From: Leucobacter rhizosphaerae
GTDB taxonomy: Bacteria > Actinomycetota > Actinomycetes > Actinomycetales > Microbacteriaceae
Reading direction: 5' to 3'
Length of the DNA stretch: 64,000 nucleotides
Assembly (NCBI RefSeq): GCF_022919175.1
Contig: NZ_CP095043.1
Coordinates: 1,426,001 to 1,490,000 of the forward strand
The translations under genes and the position numbers were made by a program. Shown here in pieces: positions 17,936 to 25,638 of this stretch; the first letter of the stretch is position 1; each line of letters begins with the position of its first letter. The notes below the pieces were generated by a model. That model made no database searches and was not told the DNA's origin. It saw only the letters and a list, made by a program, of their open reading frames with translations.

Positions 17936-18005
17936 GCGCCCAGGCTACTCCGCCCGGCTGCGTACCGGTGCGTGATGAGGCTCCAGATGGAGCGCCATCA
18001 GAATG

Positions 18006-18045
18006 GTCTGCGTTTCGCGGCCTCAGCCGAGGCCGTGAAGCGCAG
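18006..18045. repeat. 40-bp hairpin repeat, copy 1
   Basis: Forty bases identical to 18118-18157. Each copy is itself an inverted repeat: CTGCGTTTCGCGGCCTC faces GAGGCCGTGAAGCGCAG with two mismatches around a 4-nt loop. Located upstream of the aldehyde dehydrogenase on the minus strand. Confidence 0.85.
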
Positions 18046-18107
18046 CACCCGGCCGGAGAAGGGCATCGCGCTTCGCTCGCCGGGTGAACACGCCGTCCAC
18101 GACGGCG
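18046..18107. repeat. two further inverted repeats between the 40-bp copies
   Basis: CACCCGGC (18046-18053) pairs with GCCGGGTG (18079-18086), and CGCCGTC/GACGGCG (18091-18107) forms a compact 7-bp hairpin. With the two 40-bp copies, the 150-bp interval is an almost continuous chain of hairpins. No gene is seen. Confidence 0.75.
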
Positions 18108-18117
18108 TACCAGCGGA

Positions 18118-18157
18118 GTCTGCGTTTCGCGGCCTCAGCCGAGGCCGTGAAGCGCAG
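18118..18157. repeat. 40-bp hairpin repeat, copy 2
   Basis: Identical to 18006-18045. It overlaps the last codons and stop of the small membrane gene at 18135-18437, so on the minus strand it would form the 3' end hairpin of the phosphate-transporter transcript. Confidence 0.85.
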
Positions 18158-18437
18158 GCACAATCAAGTAGATCCCGACCAGCACCGCGATGATCGAGAG
18201 CCCGAAGCACACGTTCGCCGCCACGGTCGCCCAGCGCGGACGGCCGAGGTGCTCGACGTCGTCATCCTCATCGTCGCGCGACGGCCCGTTCGGCTCGAGG
18301 CTGCCGTCGGCGCGGCGCACCGGCGGCGCCGGGGTCGCGAGGAACCGGATCCCGAGCGAATAGAGCGCCACGACGAACACCGACGCCGTGAGCGCCGAGG
18401 CGAACACGATCAGAAACGCCACCCATTCCACGTTCAT
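18135..18437 (-). CDS. small two-helix membrane protein downstream of PiT
   Basis: A 100-residue protein with one hydrophobic helix near the N-terminus (about residues 5-33), a hydrophilic acidic linker (SRDDEDDDVEHLGRP) and a second helix at about 73-97. Its start overlaps the transporter stop by ATGA, so the two are co-translated. A small conserved partner gene next to actinobacterial PiT transporters is common, but I know of no assigned role. Its 3' end is inside the second 40-bp hairpin repeat. Confidence 0.7.
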   Translation of the reverse strand: MNVEWVAFLIVFASALTASVFVVALYSLGIRFLATPAPPVRRADGSLEPNGPSRDDEDDDVEHLGRPRWATVAANVCFGLSIIAVLVGIYLIVPALHGLG

Positions 18438-19798
18438 CGCCGACCTCCCGTCGTGTCGCCGTCCACGTCGGCATCGTCAGCGCTCGCTTTCGCATCCCGG
18501 CTCTCTGCCCGGCGCTCCTCGCGCGCGATCCGCTCGGCCTCGCGCTCGGCCTCCCGGGCCGCGACGTCGTCGCGCACGGCGCTCTGCGCCACCGCGGTGA
18601 GCGGCGGCAGCGTACCGGTCTCGGTCTTCACGGGCTTGATCTTGCGCTTCCGGATCCGCACGGCGTACCCGGACTCGGCGACATCGGGCACGGCGATCGC
18701 GTTCGACGCGTCGACCTTGTTGCGGCGGGAGCGCCAGAAGATGAAGAGGATGAACCCGAACCCGAGTACGGCGTCGATGATGACGCCGACCATGCCCAGG
18801 TGGGCGATGAGCGCGGCGACCGCACCCACGGCTCCGGCGGCGGGCAACGTGAAGAGCCAACCCGACGCGATCCGTCCGACGGTGCGCCAGCGCACGCTCG
18901 AACCCCGGCGTCCGAGGCCCGACCCGATGACGGAGCCCGACGCGACCTGCGTCGTGGACAGGGCGAAGCCGAGGTGACTCGAGGCGAGGATGGTCGCCGC
19001 AGTGCTCGTCTCCGCGGCGAAGCCCTGCGCGGGCTTGACCTGCGTGAGGCCGGCGCCGAGGGTCCGGATGATGCGCCAGCCGCCGGAGTACGTGCCGATC
19101 GCGATCGCGAGCGCGCAGCTGACGATCACCCAGAGGTGAGGACCGGTACCCGGATCCTGTAGGTTCGCGGCGACGAGCGTGAGCGTGATCACCCCCATCG
19201 TCTTCTGCGCGTCGTTGGTGCCGTGCGCGAGGGCGATGAGCGAGGAGGAGGCGATCTGGGCGTAGCGGAAGCGACCCCGGCCGTCCTTCTTGCCGTCGTG
19301 CCGCCGGGTGATCGCGTAGGCGACCTTCGTCGCGGTGAATGCGACGAGACCGGCGGTGAGCGGCGCGGCCAGTGCCGGGATGATGATCTTGGAGAGGAAG
19401 ACGCCGCCGTTGATCGCCGAGAACCCGGCACCCACGATCGCGGCCCCGATGAGCCCGCCGAACAGCGCGTGGGAGGAGCTCGACGGCAGCCCGTAGAGCC
19501 AGGTCAGGAGGTTCCAGACGATGGCGCCGATGAGCCCGGCGAAGATCATCTCCGGGGTGATGAGCACACCGCCATCGCCCTCGTTGATGAGGCCACCCGA
19601 GATGGTCTTGGCGACCTCCGTGGAGAGGAACGCTCCGATGAGGTTCAGGATCGCCGCGAGCAGCACCGCGGTCTTGGGCTTCAGCGCGCCCGTCGCGATG
19701 GGGGTCGCCATCGCGTTGGCCGTGTCGTGGAAGCCGTTCGTGAAATCGAAGAAGAGAGCCAGCACGATGACCAGCAGCACGATGATGGTGAGTTCCAC
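18434..19798 (-). CDS. pitA: PiT family inorganic phosphate transporter
   Basis: Low-affinity, proton-coupled phosphate (metal-phosphate) transporter, 454 residues and about ten spans. Both PiT signature repeats are present: DFTNGFHDTANAMATPIATGAL near the N-terminus (quoted partly as FHDTANAM) and ALAHGTNDAQKTMGV in the second half. A charged cytoplasmic tail of about 100 residues, rich in Glu/Arg, ends the protein. Start is taken at GTG 19798, the usual family position; an ATG at 19849 would add 17 residues. Tandem PHO-box-like repeats at 19946-19967 suggest control by the PhoP/RegX3-type regulator. Confidence 0.88.
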   Translation of the reverse strand: MELTIIVLLVIVLALFFDFTNGFHDTANAMATPIATGALKPKTAVLLAAILNLIGAFLSTEVAKTISGGLINEGDGGVLITPEMIFAGLIGAIVWNLLTWLYGLPSSSSHALFGGLIGAAIVGAGFSAINGGVFLSKIIIPALAAPLTAGLVAFTATKVAYAITRRHDGKKDGRGRFRYAQIASSSLIALAHGTNDAQKTMGVITLTLVAANLQDPGTGPHLWVIVSCALAIAIGTYSGGWRIIRTLGAGLTQVKPAQGFAAETSTAATILASSHLGFALSTTQVASGSVIGSGLGRRGSSVRWRTVGRIASGWLFTLPAAGAVGAVAALIAHLGMVGVIIDAVLGFGFILFIFWRSRRNKVDASNAIAVPDVAESGYAVRIRKRKIKPVKTETGTLPPLTAVAQSAVRDDVAAREAEREAERIAREERRAESRDAKASADDADVDGDTTGGRR

Positions 19799-19945
19799 CC
19801 GACGTCTTTCGTTCGGAGACAGAGGTCTGGGAACGCACTCTTTGGTCATCAGAACTTCACCGAATGTTCGGCTGGATTTCGTTGACAATCGCGCGTCACA
19901 CTCATGGTTCCACCTCGCTGTGAGCAGGTCAAGCTGAGATCCGGT

Positions 19946-19967
19946 GTTCACCTCCCGTTCACCTAAA
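19946..19967. promoter_or_regulatory. PHO box (two 11-nt direct repeats)
   Basis: GTTCACCTCCC (19946-19956) is followed immediately by GTTCACCTAAA (19957-19967). Two 11-nt units with GTTCACC at the left of each is the pattern of PhoP binding sites in Streptomyces. It sits between the divergent PiT and mycoredoxin genes, so it could govern either; the PiT gene is the more likely target. Confidence 0.75.
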
Positions 19968-20044
19968 ACCCGGGTCCGGTCCTCCGGATCGCAGGCCCAG
20001 ACGAAGGGCGTATGCTGGCGGAGCACCGACCCCCGGGAGGGACC

Positions 20045-20320
20045 ATGACGACCGCACCGCTCACCGATTTCATCCCCGCCGAGGGCAGCATCACGATGTT
20101 CTCGACCGAGTGGTGCGGCTACTGCAAGCGGCTCAAGCTGATGCTCGACACGTCCGGGATCGGGTACACCGAGGTCAACATCGAGACGACGCCGGGCACC
20201 CCCGAGCTCGTCGAGCAGATCAACGGCGGCAATCAGACCGTGCCCACCGTGGTCTACCCCGACGGCAGCGTCGCCACCAACCCGTCGCTCCGCGACGTGC
20301 AGGCGAGCCTGGCGCGCTAG
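20045..20320 (+). CDS. mrx1: mycoredoxin (glutaredoxin-like protein)
   Basis: A 91-residue thioredoxin-fold protein with redox motif WCGYCKRLK (Cys24 and Cys27) and cis-Pro in TVPTVVYPDG. Mycoredoxins reduce mycothiol-protein mixed disulfides, which fits the mca gene in the same window. The ATG at 20045 has GGGAGG; TATGCT at 20011-20016 is a likely -10 box. Its stop codon overlaps the pfkA stop on the other strand within CTAG (20317-20320). Confidence 0.88.
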   Translation: MTTAPLTDFIPAEGSITMFSTEWCGYCKRLKLMLDTSGIGYTEVNIETTPGTPELVEQINGGNQTVPTVVYPDGSVATNPSLRDVQASLAR

Positions 20321-21354
20321 CCGAAGTTCAGGCGCACCGCGGCGTAGCGGTCGGCGGGCACTGTCTTCAAACGATCCACCGCGTCCCCGAAGGGCACCAT
20401 CTCGACCTGATCGCCGCGGAGCGCCGCCATCGTGCCCCAGGTTCCCGCGAGCGCCGCATCCGCCGCCGCCATTCCCGTGCGGGTGGCGAGCACCCGATCG
20501 AACGCGGTCGGCGAACCGCCCCGCTGCACGTGGCCGAGCACCGTCGCCCGGGTCTCGATCCCGGTCCCGGCCTCGATGAGCGGCGCGAGCACCTCGGCGA
20601 CTCCCCCGAGCCGCGGCCGGCCGAAGCCGTCGAGCCCGTCGCGGGTCACCGCCTGCTCGGCTCCATCGAGCCGGAACCCCTCGGCGACCACCACGAGTGA
20701 GGAGCGGCCGCGATCCCGCACGCTCGTCACCCAGTCGCACACCTGCGCCAGCGACTCCGGGTACTCCGGCAGCAGCATCACCTGCGCGCCGCCCGCCATG
20801 CCCGCGTGCAGCGCGATCCAGCCGGCATCGCGCCCCATGACCTCGAGCACCATGCAGCGCCGGTGCGACTCGCCCGTCGTGCGCAGGCGGTCGATCGCCT
20901 CGGCGGCGATGGAGACCGCGGTGTCGAAGCCGAACGTGTAGTCGGTGCCGCCGAGGTCGTTGTCGATGGTCTTCGGGAGCCCGATGGCCGGGATCCCGGC
21001 GTCGGTGAGCAGGCTCGACACCGTCTGCGTGCCGTTGCCGCCGATGAGCAGGAACCCGTCGAGGCCGTACTCGGCGAAGCGAGCGCGGAACGCGGTGAGA
21101 TCGATGTCCTCGCCGCGACCGCCCGCGAACGGAGGCACGCGGCTGGTGCCGAGGATCACGCCGCCGAGCGGCGACAGTCCGCGCACGGCGGAACGGTCGA
21201 GCGGGATCCAGTCCCCCTCGTGGAAGCCGCGCCAGCCGTCCATGAAACCGATCATCTCGAACCCGTGCACGTCGACCGCCCGCAGCACGGCACCCCTGAT
21301 CGCGGCGTTCATCCCCGGGCTGTCACCACCCGAGCACAGCACTCCGAGCTTCAT
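20317..21354 (-). CDS. pfkA: 6-phosphofructokinase
   Basis: Phosphorylates fructose 6-phosphate in glycolysis. The 345-residue length and motifs place it in the actinobacterial group III: phosphate-binding SGGDSPGMNAAIRG, catalytic PKTIDND (residues 127-133) and MGRDAGW. Lys128 is shared with PPi-dependent enzymes, while Gly108 in IGGNGT is the ATP-type residue, so ATP is the probable donor. Asn107 replaces the usual Asp/Glu that helps hold Mg; this is unusual and could alter donor use. ATG start with GAGGGGG close upstream. Confidence 0.88.
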   Translation of the reverse strand: MKLGVLCSGGDSPGMNAAIRGAVLRAVDVHGFEMIGFMDGWRGFHEGDWIPLDRSAVRGLSPLGGVILGTSRVPPFAGGRGEDIDLTAFRARFAEYGLDGFLLIGGNGTQTVSSLLTDAGIPAIGLPKTIDNDLGGTDYTFGFDTAVSIAAEAIDRLRTTGESHRRCMVLEVMGRDAGWIALHAGMAGGAQVMLLPEYPESLAQVCDWVTSVRDRGRSSLVVVAEGFRLDGAEQAVTRDGLDGFGRPRLGGVAEVLAPLIEAGTGIETRATVLGHVQRGGSPTAFDRVLATRTGMAAADAALAGTWGTMAALRGDQVEMVPFGDAVDRLKTVPADRYAAVRLNFG

Positions 21355-21387
21355 CCATCCCCCTCACACGGCGTCAGGATGCCCAGA

Positions 21388-23541
21388 CTATCGTCCCCCG
21401 TGCTCCTGCACAGCCCTGCGCAGCACGTGCATGAGCGACTCGAGCTGCACGGAGTCGGCGTCCTCGGTCCTCGCCTCGGCGCCGTCGAGCGCACGGGCGG
21501 CGAGGCCGGCCTTGCCGTCGATCAGCTCCGCGATCTTCGCGTCGATGGTCTGCGCGGCGATGATGCGCCACGCGGTGACCGGCTCGTCCTGGCCGATCCG
21601 GTGCACCCGGTCGATGGCCTGGGTCTGCTCGGCGTCGGTCCAGCTGAGCTCGGCGAGCACCACGTTGGAGGAGGCCTGGAGGTTCACGCCGACGCCCGCC
21701 GCGGTCAGCGAGCACACGGCGACGGCGACCTCGGGGTCCTGGTTGAACGCGTCGATCTGCTCCTGGCGGAACGTCGAGGTCTGATCGCCGCGCACCGACA
21801 CCGTCTTCAGGCCGCGCTCGGCGAAGAGCGCCTCGGCCCGGTCCATGACGTCAATGTGCTTCGCGAAGAACACGACCTTGCCCACGGAGTGCGCGAGCTG
21901 GGCGGTGTAGTCCGCCGCGAGCCCGGCCTTCGCCTGGCCGATCTGGCGCACCATCGTGAATACGTTGAGGCCATCGGCGGAGGCGTGGGACTCCTCGAGC
22001 TCCTGCATGCACACCATGCGCACGATCGCGTCGTCGCTGAGCTTCTCCCCGAGCTTGCCGTGCTTGACGGCCGTGAAGCGGTCGAGGAGCTTGCGGGCGA
22101 GCTGCGCCTCCGCCTCGCGGATCCCGCGGCCGAGCTCGTCGTCCAGTTCCACCGGCAGATCCACGACACGCTTGGCGGGGAGATCCGCCGCGACGTCGAT
22201 CTTCCGACGCCGTACGATACCCATGTCGATCACACTCTGGCGCGCTTCGGGGTAGAACGCCGGGTCGGCCGGGGTCCAGCCGTTGTTCTCGAGCCGGGCC
22301 ATCAGCTCGGGACCGGGCTTCTCGGCGTCCGTCCAGCCGAGGAACCGCCAGATCGCGCGGAAGTCATCGATGTCGTTGATGAGCGGGGTGCCCGTGAGCG
22401 CGATGAGCAGCGGCGAGACGCCGGGCGTGCGCTTGCGGATGCTCTCCGCGATCGCGAGCACGTTGCGCGAGCGCTGCGACTGCACGTTCTTGATCATGTG
22501 CGCCTCGTCGACGACCATGCCCTTGAAGCCGAAGCGCGAGATCCAGCTCAGGTGGCGATCGAGGATCTCGTAGTTGACGACGAAGACGTCGGCGAAGGGA
22601 TCGATGTCGGCACCGTCGCCGTGGATCACGGTGACCCGACGCTGCGGAGTCCAGCGCTCTGCCTCGCGCGCCCAGTTCATCTTGACGACGTTCGGCACCA
22701 CCACGAGCAGCGGGTAGTCGCCCGAGACGCTCGCGGCGAGCACCGACTGCGCGGTCTTGCCGAGGCCCGGCTCGTCGGCGAGCAGGAAGCTGCGGTGGCC
22801 GTCGCGCACACTGGCGAGGAATCGGGCCTGGTGGTGCATCAGCTCGAGCCCGGCGGGCGCGAGCCGATCCGGCACCGGAGCCTCGGGGAGCTCCATGCAC
22901 GCGGAGCCGCCGCCGCCCTGCTCGAACGACTTCAGGAGCGGCCCGAGCAGCTCCCAGTTCGCGAGGCGCACGACGGGGGTCGGCGACTTCGGCGCGGTGA
23001 GGTCGGGGGCGAGGAACGGGTTCGCGAGCCGGCGCGCCTCGATGCCCGCGGGCTCCACCTGGCGCTCGGCGAGCTCCGGCGGCACATAGGTCTGCACGGG
23101 AGCCGGGGCTGCCTTCTCCTCCTCCGGCACCTCGATGCCGGCCTGCATGAGCATCTTGCGCTTCAGCTGGCGCGTCGCGTCCGTGATCGGAGCGGCGGGC
23201 TCGAGCAGGGTGATCAGGCTGGTGTCGCGCGCCGCGGTCTTCGCGAGGATCGAGGCCACACCGTCGAGCCGCTTCAGGGTCTCGGCCCGCTCCGCGTCGC
23301 TCACGCCCTCTGCGGTCTTCACCCGTGCGCGCTCTTCGCGCATCAGCAGCGCGATGACGTGGAACTTGGTGCGATTCGCGGGGGTGGCCTTGCCGCGCTG
23401 AGCGGAGGCCTCCACCTCACGCACGGCGCGTGCAAGCAGCGGGATGATGCCTTCGTTGTGCGTGTGCTTGCGTCGACCGTTCGCGCGCGACGACGCGCCG
23501 TTGGATGGTGCGGTCTGACGGGTGGCAGTGGTGATTGCCAA
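21388..23541 (-). CDS. SNF2-family DEAD/DEAH ATPase (SMARCAL1-like core)
   Basis: A 717-residue stand-alone Swi2/Snf2 motor. The N-terminal 200 residues are helical and basic, of unknown fold. Motif I is DEPGLGKTAQS, motif II DEAH, motif III ALTGTPL, and the second RecA lobe has SLTAAGVGVNL and the motif VI RVHRIGQ. It presumably translocates on duplex DNA; a bacterial role in remodelling or fork repair is inference. No nuclease or methylase neighbour is present, so it is not obviously part of a defence island. Start is TTG at 23541, supported by AGGAG. Confidence 0.85.
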   Translation of the reverse strand: MAITTATRQTAPSNGASSRANGRRKHTHNEGIIPLLARAVREVEASAQRGKATPANRTKFHVIALLMREERARVKTAEGVSDAERAETLKRLDGVASILAKTAARDTSLITLLEPAAPITDATRQLKRKMLMQAGIEVPEEEKAAPAPVQTYVPPELAERQVEPAGIEARRLANPFLAPDLTAPKSPTPVVRLANWELLGPLLKSFEQGGGGSACMELPEAPVPDRLAPAGLELMHHQARFLASVRDGHRSFLLADEPGLGKTAQSVLAASVSGDYPLLVVVPNVVKMNWAREAERWTPQRRVTVIHGDGADIDPFADVFVVNYEILDRHLSWISRFGFKGMVVDEAHMIKNVQSQRSRNVLAIAESIRKRTPGVSPLLIALTGTPLINDIDDFRAIWRFLGWTDAEKPGPELMARLENNGWTPADPAFYPEARQSVIDMGIVRRRKIDVAADLPAKRVVDLPVELDDELGRGIREAEAQLARKLLDRFTAVKHGKLGEKLSDDAIVRMVCMQELEESHASADGLNVFTMVRQIGQAKAGLAADYTAQLAHSVGKVVFFAKHIDVMDRAEALFAERGLKTVSVRGDQTSTFRQEQIDAFNQDPEVAVAVCSLTAAGVGVNLQASSNVVLAELSWTDAEQTQAIDRVHRIGQDEPVTAWRIIAAQTIDAKIAELIDGKAGLAARALDGAEARTEDADSVQLESLMHVLRRAVQEHGGR

Positions 23542-23832
23542 TGGATCTCCTGATCAGCGTGGTGCGTTCCCGGATCGAGTACCGGGGCGCAGGTCGTTCC
23601 CCGGTTCGGAGTCTGACACCATGCGCAGCATGGGACTCCAGAGTTGCTCCCGAATCACGACCTTGCGGTCAATGCTAGCACCTCGGGCTGCAAGCGCGGT
23701 GGGCTCGCAGCCCGTGCGAGCACATATTGCAGAGATCTGCGTTCCCGCTGACCCCATCGGCCGAATCACTCAGCGGGAGTGCAGATCTCTGCAGCTGGGT
23801 GACGGCGTGGAACGAACGTCCGGAACGCGACG
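23542..23832. other. intergenic region rich in inverted repeats
   Basis: 291 bp between ribF and the SNF2 gene, both minus strand. Besides the long inverted repeat at 23728-23793 it contains CGGGCTGC/GCAGCCCG (about 23685-23714). No coding region or clear promoter is visible. Confidence 0.5.
23728..23793. repeat. long inverted repeat with 24-nt arms
   Basis: Arms at 23728-23751 and 23770-23793 match at 22 of 24 positions around an 18-nt loop. Each arm carries the palindrome AGATCT. No poly-T follows either side, so a REP-like element or a protein-binding site is as plausible as a ribF terminator. Confidence 0.8.
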
Positions 23833-24786
23833 CTAGGCCCGCGGTGCCGGACCGGCCGTGAGCTCACGGGCGCGCACCACATCGGCCTGCATCTGCACGA
23901 TCAGCGCGTCGAGCGAGTCGAAGCGCTCGGTCGCGCGGAGGCGATGGGTGAACCGGACCTCCATCGGCCGGCCGTAGAGGTCGCCTTCGAAATCCAGGAG
24001 GAACGCCTCGACCCGGGACTGCTCGTTCGGCGTGAAGGTGGGGTTGTTGCCGACGGAGATCGCGGCGGGGCGGCGCACGCCGTCGATCACGGCGTATCCA
24101 GCGTAGACGCCGTCGGCCGGCACGAGGCCCTCGATGCGGCCGCCGAGATTCGCCGTCGGGAAGCCGAGCTCGCGGCCGCGCGCGTCGCCGTGCACGATCT
24201 CGCCCCGCACGGCGACGGCCCGTCCGATCATGCGCGACGCCGATTCGACATCCCCCGACACGATGGCGTCGCGGATCTGCGTGGAGGAGACCCGCCCCCG
24301 CCGGGCATCGACCACCCCGGCGACGACCTCGACCGTGAACCCCAGTCGCTCGCCGAGCGCGCGCAGCAGCGTCGCGTCGCCCAGCCCGCGGTGCCCGAAG
24401 CGGAAGTCGGAGCCCATGATCACGTGGCGCGCGTGCAACCGCCCCACGAGCACCTGCTCGACGAAGTCCTCGGCGGAGATCCGGGAGAACTCGGCGTCGA
24501 ACTCGACCATCACGCAGGCGTCGACGCCCGTGTCTGCGATGGTCTCGAGCCGCTGGTCCCGGCTCATGAGCGGCAGCGGGCAGATGTCGGGTCGCAGGTA
24601 CCCGAGCGGGTTGCTCGCGAACGTGAAGACGACCGCGTGCGTTTCGCTCGCGCGGGCGGAGTCGAGCAGTCGGCCGATGATCGCCTGGTGGCCGAGGTGC
24701 ACGCCGTCGAACTTGCCGATGGCGACGGTGCTGCCCGAGGCGAAGTCCGCCGGGTCGATCGCCGCGAGCGATTCGAGCACGCGCAT
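23833..24786 (-). CDS. ribF: bifunctional riboflavin kinase/FAD synthetase
   Basis: Converts riboflavin to FMN and then FAD. The 317-residue protein has the N-terminal nucleotidyltransferase domain (GKFDGVHLGHQ, HxGH-type) and the C-terminal riboflavin kinase domain (GRELGFPTANL and GVYAGYAVIDG). The ATG overlaps the preceding stop in TGATG. In the conserved order ribF follows truB; here two small membrane genes sit between them on the same strand. Confidence 0.93.
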   Translation of the reverse strand: MRVLESLAAIDPADFASGSTVAIGKFDGVHLGHQAIIGRLLDSARASETHAVVFTFASNPLGYLRPDICPLPLMSRDQRLETIADTGVDACVMVEFDAEFSRISAEDFVEQVLVGRLHARHVIMGSDFRFGHRGLGDATLLRALGERLGFTVEVVAGVVDARRGRVSSTQIRDAIVSGDVESASRMIGRAVAVRGEIVHGDARGRELGFPTANLGGRIEGLVPADGVYAGYAVIDGVRRPAAISVGNNPTFTPNEQSRVEAFLLDFEGDLYGRPMEVRFTHRLRATERFDSLDALIVQMQADVVRARELTAGPAPRA

Positions 24787-25244
24787 CAGGCGGCCTCGCC
24801 GGACGCGACCGGCGCACCGGTCCGCGACAGCCACAGCAGCCCCAGGATCGGGAGCACGAGCGGAATGAACAGGTACCCGCTGCCGAAGAACGACCACACG
24901 GAGGGGTGTCCGAAGAGCTGCGGCACGGTGATGCTGAGCACGCCGACGATCACGACCCCGCACAGCTCGAAGATCAGCGCTGCCCAAGCGATCGTGCGCC
25001 ACACCCCGCGGCGCTTGATGAGGGCGACGGACGCGACGATGTAGACGACCCCCGCGAGGGCCGAGAGCGCGTACGCGAGCGGCGCCTCATCGAACTTCGT
25101 GATGATCTGGTACACCGAGCGGAACGTCGCCGCGATCGCGAGGACGAGATACACGGCGATGAGGACCCGGCCGAGTCCGCCGAGGCGGTCGCCCCGGGTT
25201 GCGATGTGCGCGGATCCCGCATCTCGAAGTTCGCCCTGTGCCAC
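24786..25244 (-). CDS. four-helix membrane protein of unknown function
   Basis: A 152-residue protein with four hydrophobic helices (about residues 26-46, 56-77, 86-108, 115-142). No conserved polar motif was recognised. The GTG start is preceded by TAAGCT on the minus strand (complement of 25252-25257), 7 nt before it, consistent with its own leaderless promoter. It is coupled to ribF by TGATG overlap. A flavin-related role has no sequence support. Confidence 0.65.
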   Translation of the reverse strand: MAQGELRDAGSAHIATRGDRLGGLGRVLIAVYLVLAIAATFRSVYQIITKFDEAPLAYALSALAGVVYIVASVALIKRRGVWRTIAWAALIFELCGVVIVGVLSITVPQLFGHPSVWSFFGSGYLFIPLVLPILGLLWLSRTGAPVASGEAA

Positions 25245-25281
25245 GCCCTCCAGCTTACCGCTCCCCGGCTGCCGGTTCGGC

Positions 25282-25638
25282 TCAGCCCCAGATGACGAGC
25301 ATGCGGTACACCATCACCGCGACCGCGAAGTGCACCACCGCGAGCACGATGTTGGCCCAGCGCGTGCGATCGACGAGCGCCCAAAACCCCGCGCCCGGCG
25401 GGAGCGCGAACGCGACGATCAGGTACATCCAGAACTCGAGCGGGTCGCCGGTGGCCGGATTGCCCGCGAGCGGCGCCACGATCGACACGATGATCTGCGC
25501 GAGCAGCAAGAGGGCCACGAGCAGCGTCGCACCCATGGTGTAATCGTTTGGGGGGAGCTTGCGCGCGCCCACGACGAGGCACACCACCGCCGACACCAGG
25601 GCGACCGCGATGATCGCGATCCCGAACCACAGGATCAT
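25282..25638 (-). CDS. four-helix membrane protein of unknown function
   Basis: A 118-residue hydrophobic protein with four likely helices. Sequence features include GARKLPPNDYTMGATLLVA near the end of helix 1 and a conserved-looking DRTRWANIVLA before helix 4. The start overlaps the truB stop by ATGA, so it is co-translated with truB. Such small membrane genes are common beside truB in Microbacteriaceae; function unknown. Confidence 0.65.
   Translation of the reverse strand: MILWFGIAIIAVALVSAVVCLVVGARKLPPNDYTMGATLLVALLLLAQIIVSIVAPLAGNPATGDPLEFWMYLIVAFALPPGAGFWALVDRTRWANIVLAVVHFAVAVMVYRMLVIWG

Noticed and set aside
18006..18157. CRISPR-like array from the 40-bp direct repeats
   Set aside because: Only two copies, one overlapping a coding stop, each strongly self-complementary, and no cas genes nearby.
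20806..23553. A 915-codon open frame antisense to pfkA and the SNF2 gene
   Set aside because: It is a GC-rich shadow frame, with His/Arg/Glu-rich low-complexity composition and no recognisable domain. The opposite strand encodes two clear enzymes.
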